Assembly (NCBI RefSeq): GCF_020833685.1
Contig: NZ_JACKZY010000001.1
Coordinates: forward strand, 248,001-312,000
Origin: Nitratireductor sp. B36
GTDB lineage: Bacteria; Pseudomonadota; Alphaproteobacteria; Rhizobiales; Rhizobiaceae
Length of the DNA stretch: 64,000 nt
Direction: 5' to 3'
Shown: one piece after another, positions 43,815 to 52,937 of the stretch
Numbering within the stretch: position 1 is the first letter of the stretch
Layout: the number at the start of each line of letters is the position of its first letter
Program-made: the position numbers and the translations under genes
Notes under the pieces: model-generated
The model's database searches: none
The model's input: the letters and a program-made list of their open reading frames with translations, nothing else
Told to the model about the DNA's origin: nothing

Positions 43815-43939
43815 GGTCACCCCGTCTTCTTCCTCACCGCGTTTGATGCACAGCGCCTGTGCCACACCTCGCATTGCGCGGTTCCCTCAATGCACTAAAG
43901 TGCTCGATCAGGGAAGGAATTCCATTTCGGGAGGACGTT

Positions 43940-45109
43940 ATGGACGCCAGCGTTTCACAGGCTGCGGAGCAGTTCGAGCTCAACGCAGACCAGCGCGCCA
44001 TCCAGGAAATGACCCAGAGCTTCGCCGCTGATCGTGTCGCACCCCATGCGCTCGACTGGGACCGTGAAAAGCATTTTCCCGCCGATGTGGTGCGCGAGAC
44101 AGGGCCGCTGGGTTTCGGCGGCATCTATGTGCGCGACGATGTCGGTGGCTCAGCGCTCGGCCGGCTTGACGCGGTGCTGATTTTTGAAGCTCTTGCCGCG
44201 GCCTGTCCGGGCTTTTCCTCCTTTATCTCCATCCACAACATGGCCGGATGGATGATCGACACATTCGGCAACGAGGAACAGCGCCAGCGCTTCCTGCCGA
44301 AACTCACCTCCATGGAATGGCTTGCCAGCTATTGCCTGACTGAACCCGGTTCCGGCTCCGATGCGGCGGCGCTCAAGACAAGAGCCGTCAAAGCCGGCGG
44401 CGACTACGTGCTGAACGGCACCAAGCAGTTCATTTCGGGTGCTGGCGAAAATGACATTTATGTCGCCATGGTTCGCACCGGCGAAGACGGTCCCAAGGGC
44501 GTGTCCACGGTCGTCGTCCCGAAAGATGCACCGGGCCTTTCCTTTGGCCCGGCCGAGTTCAAGATGGGCTGGCACATGCAGCCGACCCGACAGGTGATCT
44601 TCGAGGATTGCAAGGTTCCTGCCGAAAACCTTCTGTCCAGTGAAGGCGCCGGCTTCAGCATTGCCATGGCCGGGCTTGACGGCGGACGTCTCAACATCGC
44701 CGCCTGCTCGTTGGGTGGCGCGCAATCCGCGCTCGACAAGGCCCTCGCCTACACGAACGAACGCCAGGCGTTCGGCCAGGCTATCAACCGGTTTCAGGCG
44801 CTCCAGTTCAAACTGGCCGACATGGAAACCCACCTGCAAGCCTCACGCATGATGCTCTACACCGCTGCCTCCAAGCTGGACGCCAAGGCTTCGGACGCCT
44901 CGAAATGGTCGGCCATGGCCAAGCGCTTCGTCACCGATACCTGCTTCGACATCGCCAATGACGCGCTGCAGCTTCATGGTGGTTACGGCTATCTGCATGA
45001 ATACGGCATCGAAAAACTGGTGCGTGACCTGCGCGTTCACCAGATTCTCGAAGGCACGAACGAGATCATGCGCCTCATCATCGCACGGCATCTGGTCGGT
45101 CGGAGCTGA
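43940..45109 (+). CDS. acyl-CoA dehydrogenase, isobutyryl-CoA dehydrogenase-like
   Basis: 389 residues. FAD and substrate segments include YCLTEPGSGSDAAALKTRA, NGTKQFISGAG and ALQLHGGYGYLHEYGIEKL. The catalytic glutamate lies in ILEGTNEIMRLIIARH, near the C-terminus. Pairing with 3-hydroxyisobutyrate dehydrogenase places it in valine catabolism, where it oxidizes isobutyryl-CoA to methacrylyl-CoA. GGGAGGACG precedes the ATG. Confidence 0.88.
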   Translation: MDASVSQAAEQFELNADQRAIQEMTQSFAADRVAPHALDWDREKHFPADVVRETGPLGFGGIYVRDDVGGSALGRLDAVLIFEALAAACPGFSSFISIHNMAGWMIDTFGNEEQRQRFLPKLTSMEWLASYCLTEPGSGSDAAALKTRAVKAGGDYVLNGTKQFISGAGENDIYVAMVRTGEDGPKGVSTVVVPKDAPGLSFGPAEFKMGWHMQPTRQVIFEDCKVPAENLLSSEGAGFSIAMAGLDGGRLNIAACSLGGAQSALDKALAYTNERQAFGQAINRFQALQFKLADMETHLQASRMMLYTAASKLDAKASDASKWSAMAKRFVTDTCFDIANDALQLHGGYGYLHEYGIEKLVRDLRVHQILEGTNEIMRLIIARHLVGRS

Positions 45110-45151
45110 TCCCGCCACCGAAACCGCATCGCCACCCCCGGGAGGAAATTT

Positions 45152-46036
45152 ATGGCAAGCATCGCATTCATCGGTCTCGGCAATATGGGCAACCCTATGG
45201 CCGCCAATCTCGTCAAGGCGGGGCACACGGTGCTGGGTTTCGACCTCGTCACGGAAAACCTCGAGATCGCAGCAAAAAACGGTGTCACGGTCATGGCCAG
45301 TGCAGCCGCGGCAGTGAAGGATGCAGACGTCGTCATCACCATGCTGCCCGCCGGAAAGCACGTTTTGTCCGTTTATGCAGACATCGCTGCGAAGGTCCGC
45401 AAGGGTGCGCTCTTCATCGATTCCTCCACCATCGATGTGGACTCGGCCCGCAAGGCCCATGGCATTGCCTCCGAGCACGGGCTTCTTTCCATCGACGCTC
45501 CGGTCTCCGGCGGTGTGGGCGGAGCGGAAGCAGGCACCCTCACCTTCATGGCCGGCGGTTCGGCTGATGCCTTTGCCAAGGCGAGCCCGATCCTCGAACC
45601 GATGGCGGGTCGCGTGGTTCATTGCGGCGAAGGGGGTGCCGGTCAGGCCGCGAAAATCTGCAACAACATGATCCTCGGCATTTCGATGATTGCCGTCGGC
45701 GAAGCTTTCGTATTGGCCGAAAAGCTCGGTCTTTCCCATCAGGCGCTGTTTGACGTGGCCTCAACATCCTCGGGCCAGTGCTGGTCGCTGACAAGCTATT
45801 GCCCCGTGCCCGGTCCGGTGCCCGCCTCCCCGGCAAACCGCGATTATAAGCCGGGTTTTGCGGCAGCCTTGATGCTCAAGGATCTGAAACTGGCGCAGGA
45901 GGCCGCCCAGAGCGCCGGCGCTGCCACACCGCTCGGCGCGGAGGCCACGCAGCTCTACACGCTCTTCAACGCCATGGGACACGACAGCACCGATTTTTCC
46001 GGCATCATCAATTTCCTGCGAGGCAAGCAAAGCTGA
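45152..46036 (+). CDS. mmsB: 3-hydroxyisobutyrate dehydrogenase MmsB
   Basis: 294 residues. The NAD-binding loop is FIGLGNMGNPMA at about 5-16, the substrate loop SIDAPVSGGVGGAEAG follows near 115, and the catalytic lysine is in GAGQAAKICNNMI. It oxidizes 3-hydroxyisobutyrate to methylmalonate semialdehyde. GGGAGGAAATTT precedes the ATG, 42 bp after the acyl-CoA dehydrogenase gene. The hydratase, hydrolase and mmsA steps are not in the window. Confidence 0.93.
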   Translation: MASIAFIGLGNMGNPMAANLVKAGHTVLGFDLVTENLEIAAKNGVTVMASAAAAVKDADVVITMLPAGKHVLSVYADIAAKVRKGALFIDSSTIDVDSARKAHGIASEHGLLSIDAPVSGGVGGAEAGTLTFMAGGSADAFAKASPILEPMAGRVVHCGEGGAGQAAKICNNMILGISMIAVGEAFVLAEKLGLSHQALFDVASTSSGQCWSLTSYCPVPGPVPASPANRDYKPGFAAALMLKDLKLAQEAAQSAGAATPLGAEATQLYTLFNAMGHDSTDFSGIINFLRGKQS

Positions 46037-46221
46037 AAATATAGAACGCCGGCAAAAAAAGTGATTTTATACTTCGCGCTAACTTCCCGGTAACCATGAG
46101 CAGCTAGAAATGACGTCGAGGCGGCTTTGAAGCCTCCCCGACGCCGGATCAGGTCTCGCGTACCGGTACGGGAACTCTTCGCAGTGTTGCGTATTGGCGA
46201 AGAGAAGTATTCGAGTGCTGT

Positions 46222-46265
46222 AAAACCGCGTCTCTTCCCGCCCGAAGACACGCGGTTTTTCTTTG
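46222..46265. terminator. intrinsic terminator between mmsB and the class III aminotransferase gene
   Basis: AAAACCGCGT and ACGCGGTTTT form a perfect 10 bp stem with an 18-base loop; TTTTTC follows on the plus strand, and an A-tract gives a weaker terminator on the minus strand. It lies 186 bp after mmsB, so it may end a long mmsB 3' UTR or a small RNA. Confidence 0.65.
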
Positions 46266-46273
46266 CTGGATCG

Positions 46274-47653
46274 TCAACCCTTGCGAAGCTCGGTTTCGGC
46301 CTTGTCCAACGCCGCAGAAATACGGTCGCAGGCCATGTCGATGGTTTCGCGCGCCCAGATCAGCGGCGGTGACAGGATCATCGTGTCCCCCACGGCCCGC
46401 ATCATCATGCCGCCGGCAATGGCGTGGTCGCGCACGCATGCAGCGGCAGCCCCTTCACCAGGGAAGCGTTTGCGGGCTTCCTTGTCCGACACGATTTCAA
46501 TCGCTGCCATCAGACCGAAGGAACGTACCTCACCGACAATGCCATGCCCCCCGATGCGGGCCTGCAATGCCTCGGCCAGATAAGGACCGGTGTCGTTGCG
46601 CACGCGCTCCACCAAGCCTTCCTGCTCGATGATTTCCAGATTCTTGAGCGCCACCGCGCAGGCAACAGGATGGCCCGAATAGGTGTAGCCATGGAAGAAC
46701 TCGCCACCTTTTCCGACCAGCGTTTCGGCAATACGATCACCGACCAGGAGCGCTGACAACGGCTGATAGCCGGAAGTGAGCGCCTTGGCCGTCGTAATCG
46801 TGTCCGGCTTCAGTCCCAGCCGATTGGCTGCAAACCACTCGCCTGTGCGGCCATAGCCGGTGATCACCTCGTCCAGCATCAGAAGCACATCGTATTTCTT
46901 GCAGATGCGGTCCATCTCCGGCCAATAGCTTTCCGGCGGAATCTTCACTCCACCTGCTCCCATCACCGGCTCACCGATGAAGGCTGCGACAGTCTCCGGT
47001 CCAGCCGCAAGAATTGCATCCTCAACTGCCCTGGCTGCGCGCAATCCGAAATCATGGTCGCTCTCGCCCGCTTCCCTCAGCTCAAACGCATAAGGCGGCA
47101 TCACGTGGTCGATGTTCGGCACGGCGCCATAGAGCTGCCCGTGCATGGCGCCCATACCGCCAAGCGATGTCGCCGCAACGGTGGAGCCGTGATAGGCCCA
47201 GTTGCGCGAGATGATGCGGTTCTTTTCCGGCCGGCCCTCAAGCGCCCAATAATGCCGCACCAGCCGCAGTGCCGTGTCATTGGCTTCCGAGCCGGACGAC
47301 CCGTAAAAGACCTGATTGATGTTCTCCGGCGCGATCTCCGCCAGCTTCTGCGAAAGCAGCACCGGTGAAGGCGTCGAGCAGCGAAAGAAGGAATTGTAAT
47401 AGGGCAACTCCTTCATCTGTTCATAGGCCACTTCGGCCAGCTCGTCGCGCCCGTAGCCAATGTTCACGCACCACAGGCCGGCCATCCCGTCGAGGATTTC
47501 ATTGCCCTCCGTGTCATAGACGAAGGGCCCGTCGGCACGGGTGATGATGCGTGAGCCGGAAGCCCGCAAATCCTTGTGGTCGGTGAATGGATGCAGATGG
47601 TGCGCAGCATCCATTGCCTGAAGCTGCTTCAGCGAAAAATTCCGATAGGTCAT
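46274..47653 (-). CDS. class III (omega) aminotransferase
   Basis: 459 residues. The PLP lysine is in TITTAKALTSGYQPLSA, and the ring-nitrogen aspartate in LLMLDEVITGYGRTGEWF. The N-terminal MDAAHHLHPFTDH and WCVNIGYGR segments match the putrescine/polyamine- or beta-alanine-pyruvate aminotransferase branch. The amine donor is not fixed by sequence. It differs clearly from the ectoine-cluster transaminase at 4353-5729. A 348 bp divergent region separates it from the MttB-like gene. Confidence 0.87.
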   Translation of the reverse strand: MTYRNFSLKQLQAMDAAHHLHPFTDHKDLRASGSRIITRADGPFVYDTEGNEILDGMAGLWCVNIGYGRDELAEVAYEQMKELPYYNSFFRCSTPSPVLLSQKLAEIAPENINQVFYGSSGSEANDTALRLVRHYWALEGRPEKNRIISRNWAYHGSTVAATSLGGMGAMHGQLYGAVPNIDHVMPPYAFELREAGESDHDFGLRAARAVEDAILAAGPETVAAFIGEPVMGAGGVKIPPESYWPEMDRICKKYDVLLMLDEVITGYGRTGEWFAANRLGLKPDTITTAKALTSGYQPLSALLVGDRIAETLVGKGGEFFHGYTYSGHPVACAVALKNLEIIEQEGLVERVRNDTGPYLAEALQARIGGHGIVGEVRSFGLMAAIEIVSDKEARKRFPGEGAAAACVRDHAIAGGMMMRAVGDTMILSPPLIWARETIDMACDRISAALDKAETELRKG

Positions 47654-48001
47654 GAGTTTGGCCTCTTCTGCTTGAAATCTTCCGGCAATGCCGGAGCCGC
47701 GTTCAAACAGAAGCCGGGGGAGAATATCCGATGCGCGCGCAAAGCCGAAGCAACTCCGCGTGCCGTGTACGCGACGACGGCTTGGGCGCCGGCAAGATGC
47801 CGTGATCGTGGGTTGCGCGATGTTTCATGAAGCGACTCTAGCCGCACACGACTGCGCTGTTCAAGCAGGATTACCCCCGGCCACCCCGGCCGTTCAGCGG
47901 CGAATATGTCGCATCTCTGACGCTACAGGTCGCCAGCCCTGCCTTGTCCCGCCTCTCTTGGCTCCATCATCAAGAATACGCAGCAGTCACGAAGGATGCC
48001 C
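47654..48001. other. 348 bp divergent intergenic region
   Basis: No gene, tRNA or clear operator is visible. It must hold the promoters of both the aminotransferase (minus) and MttB-like (plus) genes. A short perfect dyad TCCGGCA-A-TGCCGGA lies at 47681-47695 near the aminotransferase start. Confidence 0.5.
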
Positions 48002-49570
48002 ATGACGCAGGACCTCGCAACCGCTGATCCCGGCCCGGCCCGCTCGAGGCGCGGCGGGCGCGCCGCCAAGCGCGCCAGCACGTCACATTTCGAACAGCCT
48101 CCCTTCCGACGCCTCGTCAATCCCTTCGAGCCAACGCGCATCGTTTCCGAAGATCAACTTGAAGCGATACATTTCGCCTCATTGCAGGTGTTGAGCGAAA
48201 TCGGCGTCGAGGTGCTTCATGATGAAGCGCGCGCAATTATGAAAGCCCATGGCGCCGATGTGCGCGCCGATACCCAGCGCGTTCATTTCGATCCCGCACT
48301 GATCCTCGACTACATCGCTCATTGCCCATCCGAATTCGAGGTCCACGCACGCAACCCTGCGCACAATCTGCGCATGGGCGGTAACAGCCTCATTCTCGCG
48401 CAGATGGCATCGGCACCCAATTGCTCCGATCTCGACCGCGGCCGCAGACCGGGCAATCAGGAGGATTTCCGGAACTTCATCAAACTCTCGCAGATGCACA
48501 ACATCATCCAGTGTCAGGGTGGCTATCCGGTCGAACCCATCGACATTCACCCCTCTACCCGTCATCTGGAATGCCTGCGCGACATCGCCACCCTCACCGA
48601 CAAGGCGTTCCACATCTATTCGCTTGGGCGTGAACGCAACCTCGACGGTTTGGAGATTGCCCGGATCGTTCGTGGTGTCAGCGCCGAGCAGTTTGCCGAC
48701 GAGGTTTCCTGCTTCACCATCATCAACACCAATTCGCCACTCAGGCTCGACATTCCGATGATGGAAGGCATCATCCAGATGAGCCGCCACGGTCAGGCCG
48801 TCATCATCACACCTTTCACGCTGGCCGGCGCGATGGCCCCGGTCACCATCGCCGGTGCCGTGGTCGAGCAGAATGCCGAGGCTCTTGCCGCAATCGCCTT
48901 TTCCCAGATGGTTCGCAAAGGGGCACCCGTCGGCTATGGCGGTTTTACCTCCAATGTCGATATGCGCTCCGGGGCGCCGGCCTTCGGCACACCCGAATAT
49001 ATGAAGGCCCAGTTGCTCGGCGGGCAACTCGCAAGGCGCTATGGCATCCCCTATCGCAGTTCCAATGTCTGCGCCGCCAACACGGTCGATGCTCAAGCCG
49101 CCTACGAAAGCACTTTTTCACTCTGGGGCGTCATTCAGGGCGGCGCGAACATGGTCAAACACGCCGCCGGCTGGCTCGAAGGCGGGCTATGCTGCTCCTA
49201 CGAAAAGATGATGCTCGACATCGATCTTCTGCAGATGGTGGCCGAGCTTCTACAGCCGCTTGATCTTTCCGAAGATGCACTCGGTGTTGATGCCATCCGC
49301 GAGGTCGGGCCCGGTGGACATTTCTTCGGCTCCCCGCACACACAGGCCCGTTACAAGACCGCCTTCTATTCCCCGATCATTTCCGACTGGCGCAACTACG
49401 AGACCTGGGCTCAGGCCGGCTCTCCCACTGCCATCGATCATGCCAATCGCCTGTGGAAGGAGCGGCTTGCCATGTACGAACCACCCCCGATGGATGACGC
49501 CATTCGCGACGAACTGAACGAATTCGTCGAGCGCCGTATCCGCGAGGGCGGCGCACCCACGGATTTCTAG
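48002..49570 (+). CDS. MttB-superfamily (trimethylamine methyltransferase-like) protein, non-pyrrolysine type
   Basis: 522 residues, the full length of MttB-family TIM barrels, with no internal amber codon, so it is a non-pyrrolysine member. Typical segments are SLQVLSEIGVEVLHDEA, QCQGGYPVEPIDIHPSTRH, ITPFTLAGAMAPVTIAGA and VGPGGHFFGSPHTQARYK. Characterized relatives demethylate glycine betaine or other quaternary amines onto a corrinoid protein. The ATG at 48002 has GAAGG six bases upstream; 47996 is too close to it. A dimethylglycine dehydrogenase-like gene follows. No corrinoid protein gene is adjacent. Confidence 0.88.
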   Translation: MTQDLATADPGPARSRRGGRAAKRASTSHFEQPPFRRLVNPFEPTRIVSEDQLEAIHFASLQVLSEIGVEVLHDEARAIMKAHGADVRADTQRVHFDPALILDYIAHCPSEFEVHARNPAHNLRMGGNSLILAQMASAPNCSDLDRGRRPGNQEDFRNFIKLSQMHNIIQCQGGYPVEPIDIHPSTRHLECLRDIATLTDKAFHIYSLGRERNLDGLEIARIVRGVSAEQFADEVSCFTIINTNSPLRLDIPMMEGIIQMSRHGQAVIITPFTLAGAMAPVTIAGAVVEQNAEALAAIAFSQMVRKGAPVGYGGFTSNVDMRSGAPAFGTPEYMKAQLLGGQLARRYGIPYRSSNVCAANTVDAQAAYESTFSLWGVIQGGANMVKHAAGWLEGGLCCSYEKMMLDIDLLQMVAELLQPLDLSEDALGVDAIREVGPGGHFFGSPHTQARYKTAFYSPIISDWRNYETWAQAGSPTAIDHANRLWKERLAMYEPPPMDDAIRDELNEFVERRIREGGAPTDF

Positions 49571-49599
49571 AGCAATTCCAGGAAAAGTGGGAATGCTCT
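49569..49599. repeat. hairpin-forming rhizobial intergenic repeat fragment
   Basis: AGAGCAATTCC and GGGAATGCTCT form an imperfect stem with AGGAAAAGT in the loop, overlapping the end of the MttB-like gene. The GAGCAATTCCAGGAAAAGTG sequence resembles dispersed palindromic repeats seen in rhizobial intergenic regions. It may also modulate expression of the downstream oxidase gene. Confidence 0.45.
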
Positions 49600-49629
49600 G
49601 GTTTCGATTCCAGAAACAGGTACAAGCCT

Positions 49630-52194
49630 ATGAAATCGCATGCAAAAGCAGTCGTGATCGGTGGTGGCGTGGTCGGATGTTCGGTGCTCTACCACCTCGC
49701 CCGCGCGGGCTGGCGCGACATCATGCTGATCGAACGATCCGAGCTAACCTCCGGCTCTTCCTGGCATGCCGCCGGCGGTTTTCACACGCTCAATGGCGAT
49801 CCCAATGTTGCGAAGCTCCAAGCCTATACGGTCCAGCTTTACCGGGAAATCGAAGAGCTGTCCGGCCAGTCCTGCGGTCTCCACCTCACGGGCGGCGTCA
49901 TGCTGGCCGACAGCCTCGAGCGCATGGATTTTCTGCGCCTTGCCCACGCCAAGGGTCGGTATCTCGGCATGGAGACCGAGCTGATCACACCGTCGGAAGC
50001 CAAATCCATGTTCCCCCTCATGGATGAGCGCCATTTCGTTGGCGCCATGTGGGATCCGGTCGAGGGTCACCTCGACCCGTCCGGCACCACCCACGCCTAT
50101 GCGAAGGCCGCGCGGAAACTCGGTGCCGAGATCGTGCTCAGAAACCGAGTCACGGAACTCTCGCAAACCTCTGACGGCACATGGAAAATCGCCACAGAGC
50201 AAGGCACGGTCGAAGCAGAGCACGTGGTCAATTGCGGCGGCCTTTGGGCGCGCGAGGTGGGCCGAATGGCGGGCCTCGAGCTGCCGCTTCTGGCCATGGA
50301 GCACATGTATCTTCTTACCGAACCCATGCCGGAAGTGGAGGCTTTCAACCGCGAAACCGGACGCGAGATGATTGGCGTCATCGATTTCAAGGGCGAGATC
50401 TACACGCGCCAGGAGCGTAACGGCATTCTGCTTGGCACCTATGAGAAGGCGGCGAAGCCGTGGTCGCCGCGCGAAACCCCGTGGGATTTTGGCCATGAGC
50501 TCCTGGAGCCGGACATCGACCGCATCGCACCTTCTCTTGAAGTGGGATTCCGCCATTTTCCTGCACTGGAAAATGCCGGCATCAAGCAGGTGATCAACGG
50601 CCCCTTCACCTTCGCCCCCGATGGCAACCCGCTTGTCGGCCCGGTTCAGGGTCTCACCAATTACTGGGTTGCCTGCGCCGTCATGGCCGGGTTCAGCCAG
50701 GGTGGCGGTGTCGGGCTTGCCCTTGCCAACTGGATGGTCGATGGCGACCCCGGCTTCGATGTCTGGGGCATGGATGTCGCCCGTTTCGGCGAATGGGCAA
50801 GCCTGCGCTACACAAATGCCAAGGTGCGGGAAAATTATTCCCGCCGCTTCTCCATCCGTTTCCCCAATGAAGAACTGCTAGCAGCCCGCCCGGCGCAGAC
50901 AACGCCGCTCTACGACATAATGGTGCGCGACAACAATGCAGTCATGGGCGATTCCTGGGGTCTGGAAACACCCCTCTGGTTTGCCCCGGAAGGCACCGAG
51001 CCGAAGGATGTGGTCTCCTTCCACCGCTCCAATGATTTTGCGCCTGTGGGCAATGAAGTGCACGCTGTTCGCGAGCGCGTGGGCATCACCGAGATCGCCA
51101 ATTTCGCAAAGTATGAGATTTCCGGCACTGGTGCGCGGGCCTATCTCGACCATTTGATGACCAACCACCTGCCAAAGCCCGGCCGCATTGTCCTCTCTCC
51201 CATGCTCAACGAGTTCGGCAAGCTTATCGGCGACTTCACCATCGCCAATCGTGGTCCAGAAGACGGGATCGACCGCTTCATGGTCTGGGGCTCGTCCGCC
51301 GCGCAAATCTACCACATGCGCTGGTTCGAAAAGCACCTGCCGCGCGACGGAACGGTGCATCTCCACCGGTTCGATCAGACCCTTGTCGGCCTGTCGCTCG
51401 CCGGCCCCAAATCCCGCGCCGTTCTCGAAAAACTGGTCGACATCGATATTTCGAAAGATGTCTTTCGCTTCATGGATTTCCGCGAAATCGCCGTCGCTGG
51501 CGCGCCCTGCCTGGTCAACCGGCTCACCTATACGGGCGATCTCGGCTATGAAATCTGGATGCCGCCGGCCTACCAGCGCCTCGTTTATACGGCGCTGAAG
51601 GAGGCGGGCGCCGAATTCGGCATTGTCGATTTCGGCATGCGCGCCCTGCTCTCCATGCGGCTTGAGAAGAATTTCCCGACCTGGTTTCGTGAGTTGCGCC
51701 CGATCTACGGCCCTTTCGAAGGAGCCATGGAGCGTTTCGTCAAAATGGACAAGGGAGATTTCATTGGGCGCGAGGTCGCCATGAGGGAGAAGCAGGAGGG
51801 GCCGCGACTGCGCCGCGTCTCCTTCATCGTCGAGGCTGAAGACGCCGATGTGATGGGCGACGAGCCCATCTGGGCAAAGGTCGGCGATCAGGATTTCGGC
51901 ACCGTCGAGCCACCCCATGGCTATGGTGCGCCCCGCTTCGATGAAACCGGCAGGGGGATCTCTAAGGCCGGCAGCAGCATGGTCGATGGCGCGTGGCGCG
52001 TTGTCGGCTGGGTGACCTCCGGCGGATACGCCCACTCGGTCGACAAATCCATGGCGCAGGGATATGTGCCTGCAGCTCTTTCCGACGACGAGACCACCAG
52101 TCTCTTCGAGATCGAGATCCTGGGCCGCCGCTGTCCCGCACGCATCAATGTCACGCCGCCCTTCGATCCCGAAGGCGAGCGCATGCGCAGCTAG
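49630..52194 (+). CDS. dimethylglycine/sarcosine dehydrogenase-like flavoprotein fused to GcvT domains
   Basis: 854 residues. The N-terminal DAO-type flavoprotein (about 1-400) has AVVIGGGVVGCSVLYHLARAG and SGSSWHAAG, whose histidine matches the covalent FAD site of dimethylglycine dehydrogenase. The C-terminal half (about 420-854) is an aminomethyltransferase (GcvT) region with YTGDLGYEIWMP and TSGGYAHSVDKSMAQGYV, which captures the released one-carbon unit on tetrahydrofolate. It follows the MttB-like gene by 59 bp. Dimethylglycine, sarcosine or another N-methylated amine could be the substrate. Confidence 0.87.
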   Translation: MKSHAKAVVIGGGVVGCSVLYHLARAGWRDIMLIERSELTSGSSWHAAGGFHTLNGDPNVAKLQAYTVQLYREIEELSGQSCGLHLTGGVMLADSLERMDFLRLAHAKGRYLGMETELITPSEAKSMFPLMDERHFVGAMWDPVEGHLDPSGTTHAYAKAARKLGAEIVLRNRVTELSQTSDGTWKIATEQGTVEAEHVVNCGGLWAREVGRMAGLELPLLAMEHMYLLTEPMPEVEAFNRETGREMIGVIDFKGEIYTRQERNGILLGTYEKAAKPWSPRETPWDFGHELLEPDIDRIAPSLEVGFRHFPALENAGIKQVINGPFTFAPDGNPLVGPVQGLTNYWVACAVMAGFSQGGGVGLALANWMVDGDPGFDVWGMDVARFGEWASLRYTNAKVRENYSRRFSIRFPNEELLAARPAQTTPLYDIMVRDNNAVMGDSWGLETPLWFAPEGTEPKDVVSFHRSNDFAPVGNEVHAVRERVGITEIANFAKYEISGTGARAYLDHLMTNHLPKPGRIVLSPMLNEFGKLIGDFTIANRGPEDGIDRFMVWGSSAAQIYHMRWFEKHLPRDGTVHLHRFDQTLVGLSLAGPKSRAVLEKLVDIDISKDVFRFMDFREIAVAGAPCLVNRLTYTGDLGYEIWMPPAYQRLVYTALKEAGAEFGIVDFGMRALLSMRLEKNFPTWFRELRPIYGPFEGAMERFVKMDKGDFIGREVAMREKQEGPRLRRVSFIVEAEDADVMGDEPIWAKVGDQDFGTVEPPHGYGAPRFDETGRGISKAGSSMVDGAWRVVGWVTSGGYAHSVDKSMAQGYVPAALSDDETTSLFEIEILGRRCPARINVTPPFDPEGERMRS

Positions 52195-52898
52195 GCAAGA
52201 AGCACTGACCGCAGCGACGCAAGTGTTTCCGCATCCGTTTCAAGGCTCGTGACATAGGGAAGCCCCAGCCGCCGCGCCGTCCACCCGGCGACACGCACCC
52301 CGTCTAAACCAGGCACGAAACGCTGCGCCAGCGCCCAGCTGCGGCAATCCACGGCGCACACATCCGCGCGCCCGTCCCGCACGGCCTCCAGCGAAGCGCG
52401 GTGCCCCCCAGTCTCTCGCTTTTCCGAAAACATTTCAATCGTTTCTCCCGCCTCTCTCAGATCCTGAATCAAGGCGAGAAAGCCCGAGCGCGAGAGCGTT
52501 TCATTATAGGCAAGGCGCATTCCCCGCATCCCATCAAGCGGCAGGAGCGCCCGCCCATCCCCGGGCGCGGGGACATCACGGCCAGCCATGCCCTTGCGCA
52601 TCACGATGACGCTTGAATAATGCGGGCCCGCCCCACCCTCATAGGCTGAATAGTCCGGCTGCCCGACCACACGCACATGCCGGGCCAGTCCCGCCTCCAT
52701 CGGTCCCCAGCATGTCTGGGCGAGAAGCAGACGCGGGTTCCGCCACAGCGCCTGCAATTCGTCGCCACGCGAAAGCGCCTCGGGCGCGTTGACACCACGC
52801 CCGTGCAGCGCATCGCGCAGCCGGCGCCATTGCGCATCGGTCTCATCCCGACACTCGGGCCAGTCATACATGGGAAGGGCTGCAATCCAGTCACTCAT
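52191..52898 (-). CDS. PhnD-like (phosphonate-binding-type) protein without signal peptide
   Basis: 235 residues. The PhnD-fold lobe is recognizable from AYEGGAGPHYSSVIVMRKGM, LDGMRGMRLAYNETLSRSG and HRASLEAVRDGRADVCAVDC. There is no signal peptide: the N-terminus is MSDWIAALPMYDWPECRDE. No permease or ATPase gene is beside it, so it is probably a cytoplasmic ligand-binding or enzyme-like PhnD homologue rather than an importer subunit. It overlaps the end of the oxidase gene by four bases, convergently. Confidence 0.75.
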   Translation of the reverse strand: MSDWIAALPMYDWPECRDETDAQWRRLRDALHGRGVNAPEALSRGDELQALWRNPRLLLAQTCWGPMEAGLARHVRVVGQPDYSAYEGGAGPHYSSVIVMRKGMAGRDVPAPGDGRALLPLDGMRGMRLAYNETLSRSGFLALIQDLREAGETIEMFSEKRETGGHRASLEAVRDGRADVCAVDCRSWALAQRFVPGLDGVRVAGWTARRLGLPYVTSLETDAETLASLRSVLLA

Positions 52899-52937
52899 GC
52901 GCTCTTATCCGATACGGAGCGCGCCAGACGCAAGCGC

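Noticed and set aside
43815-43939. Cobalamin riboswitch for cobQ
   Set aside because: The 125 bp upstream of the minus-strand cobQ start is too short and shows no B12-box-like conserved element.
48002-49632. Amber codon at the end of the MttB-like gene as a pyrrolysine readthrough site
   Set aside because: The protein is already full length before the TAG, and readthrough would add only about 20 residues before a TGA. Pyrrolysine in MttB lies inside the barrel, not at the end, and no pyl genes are visible.
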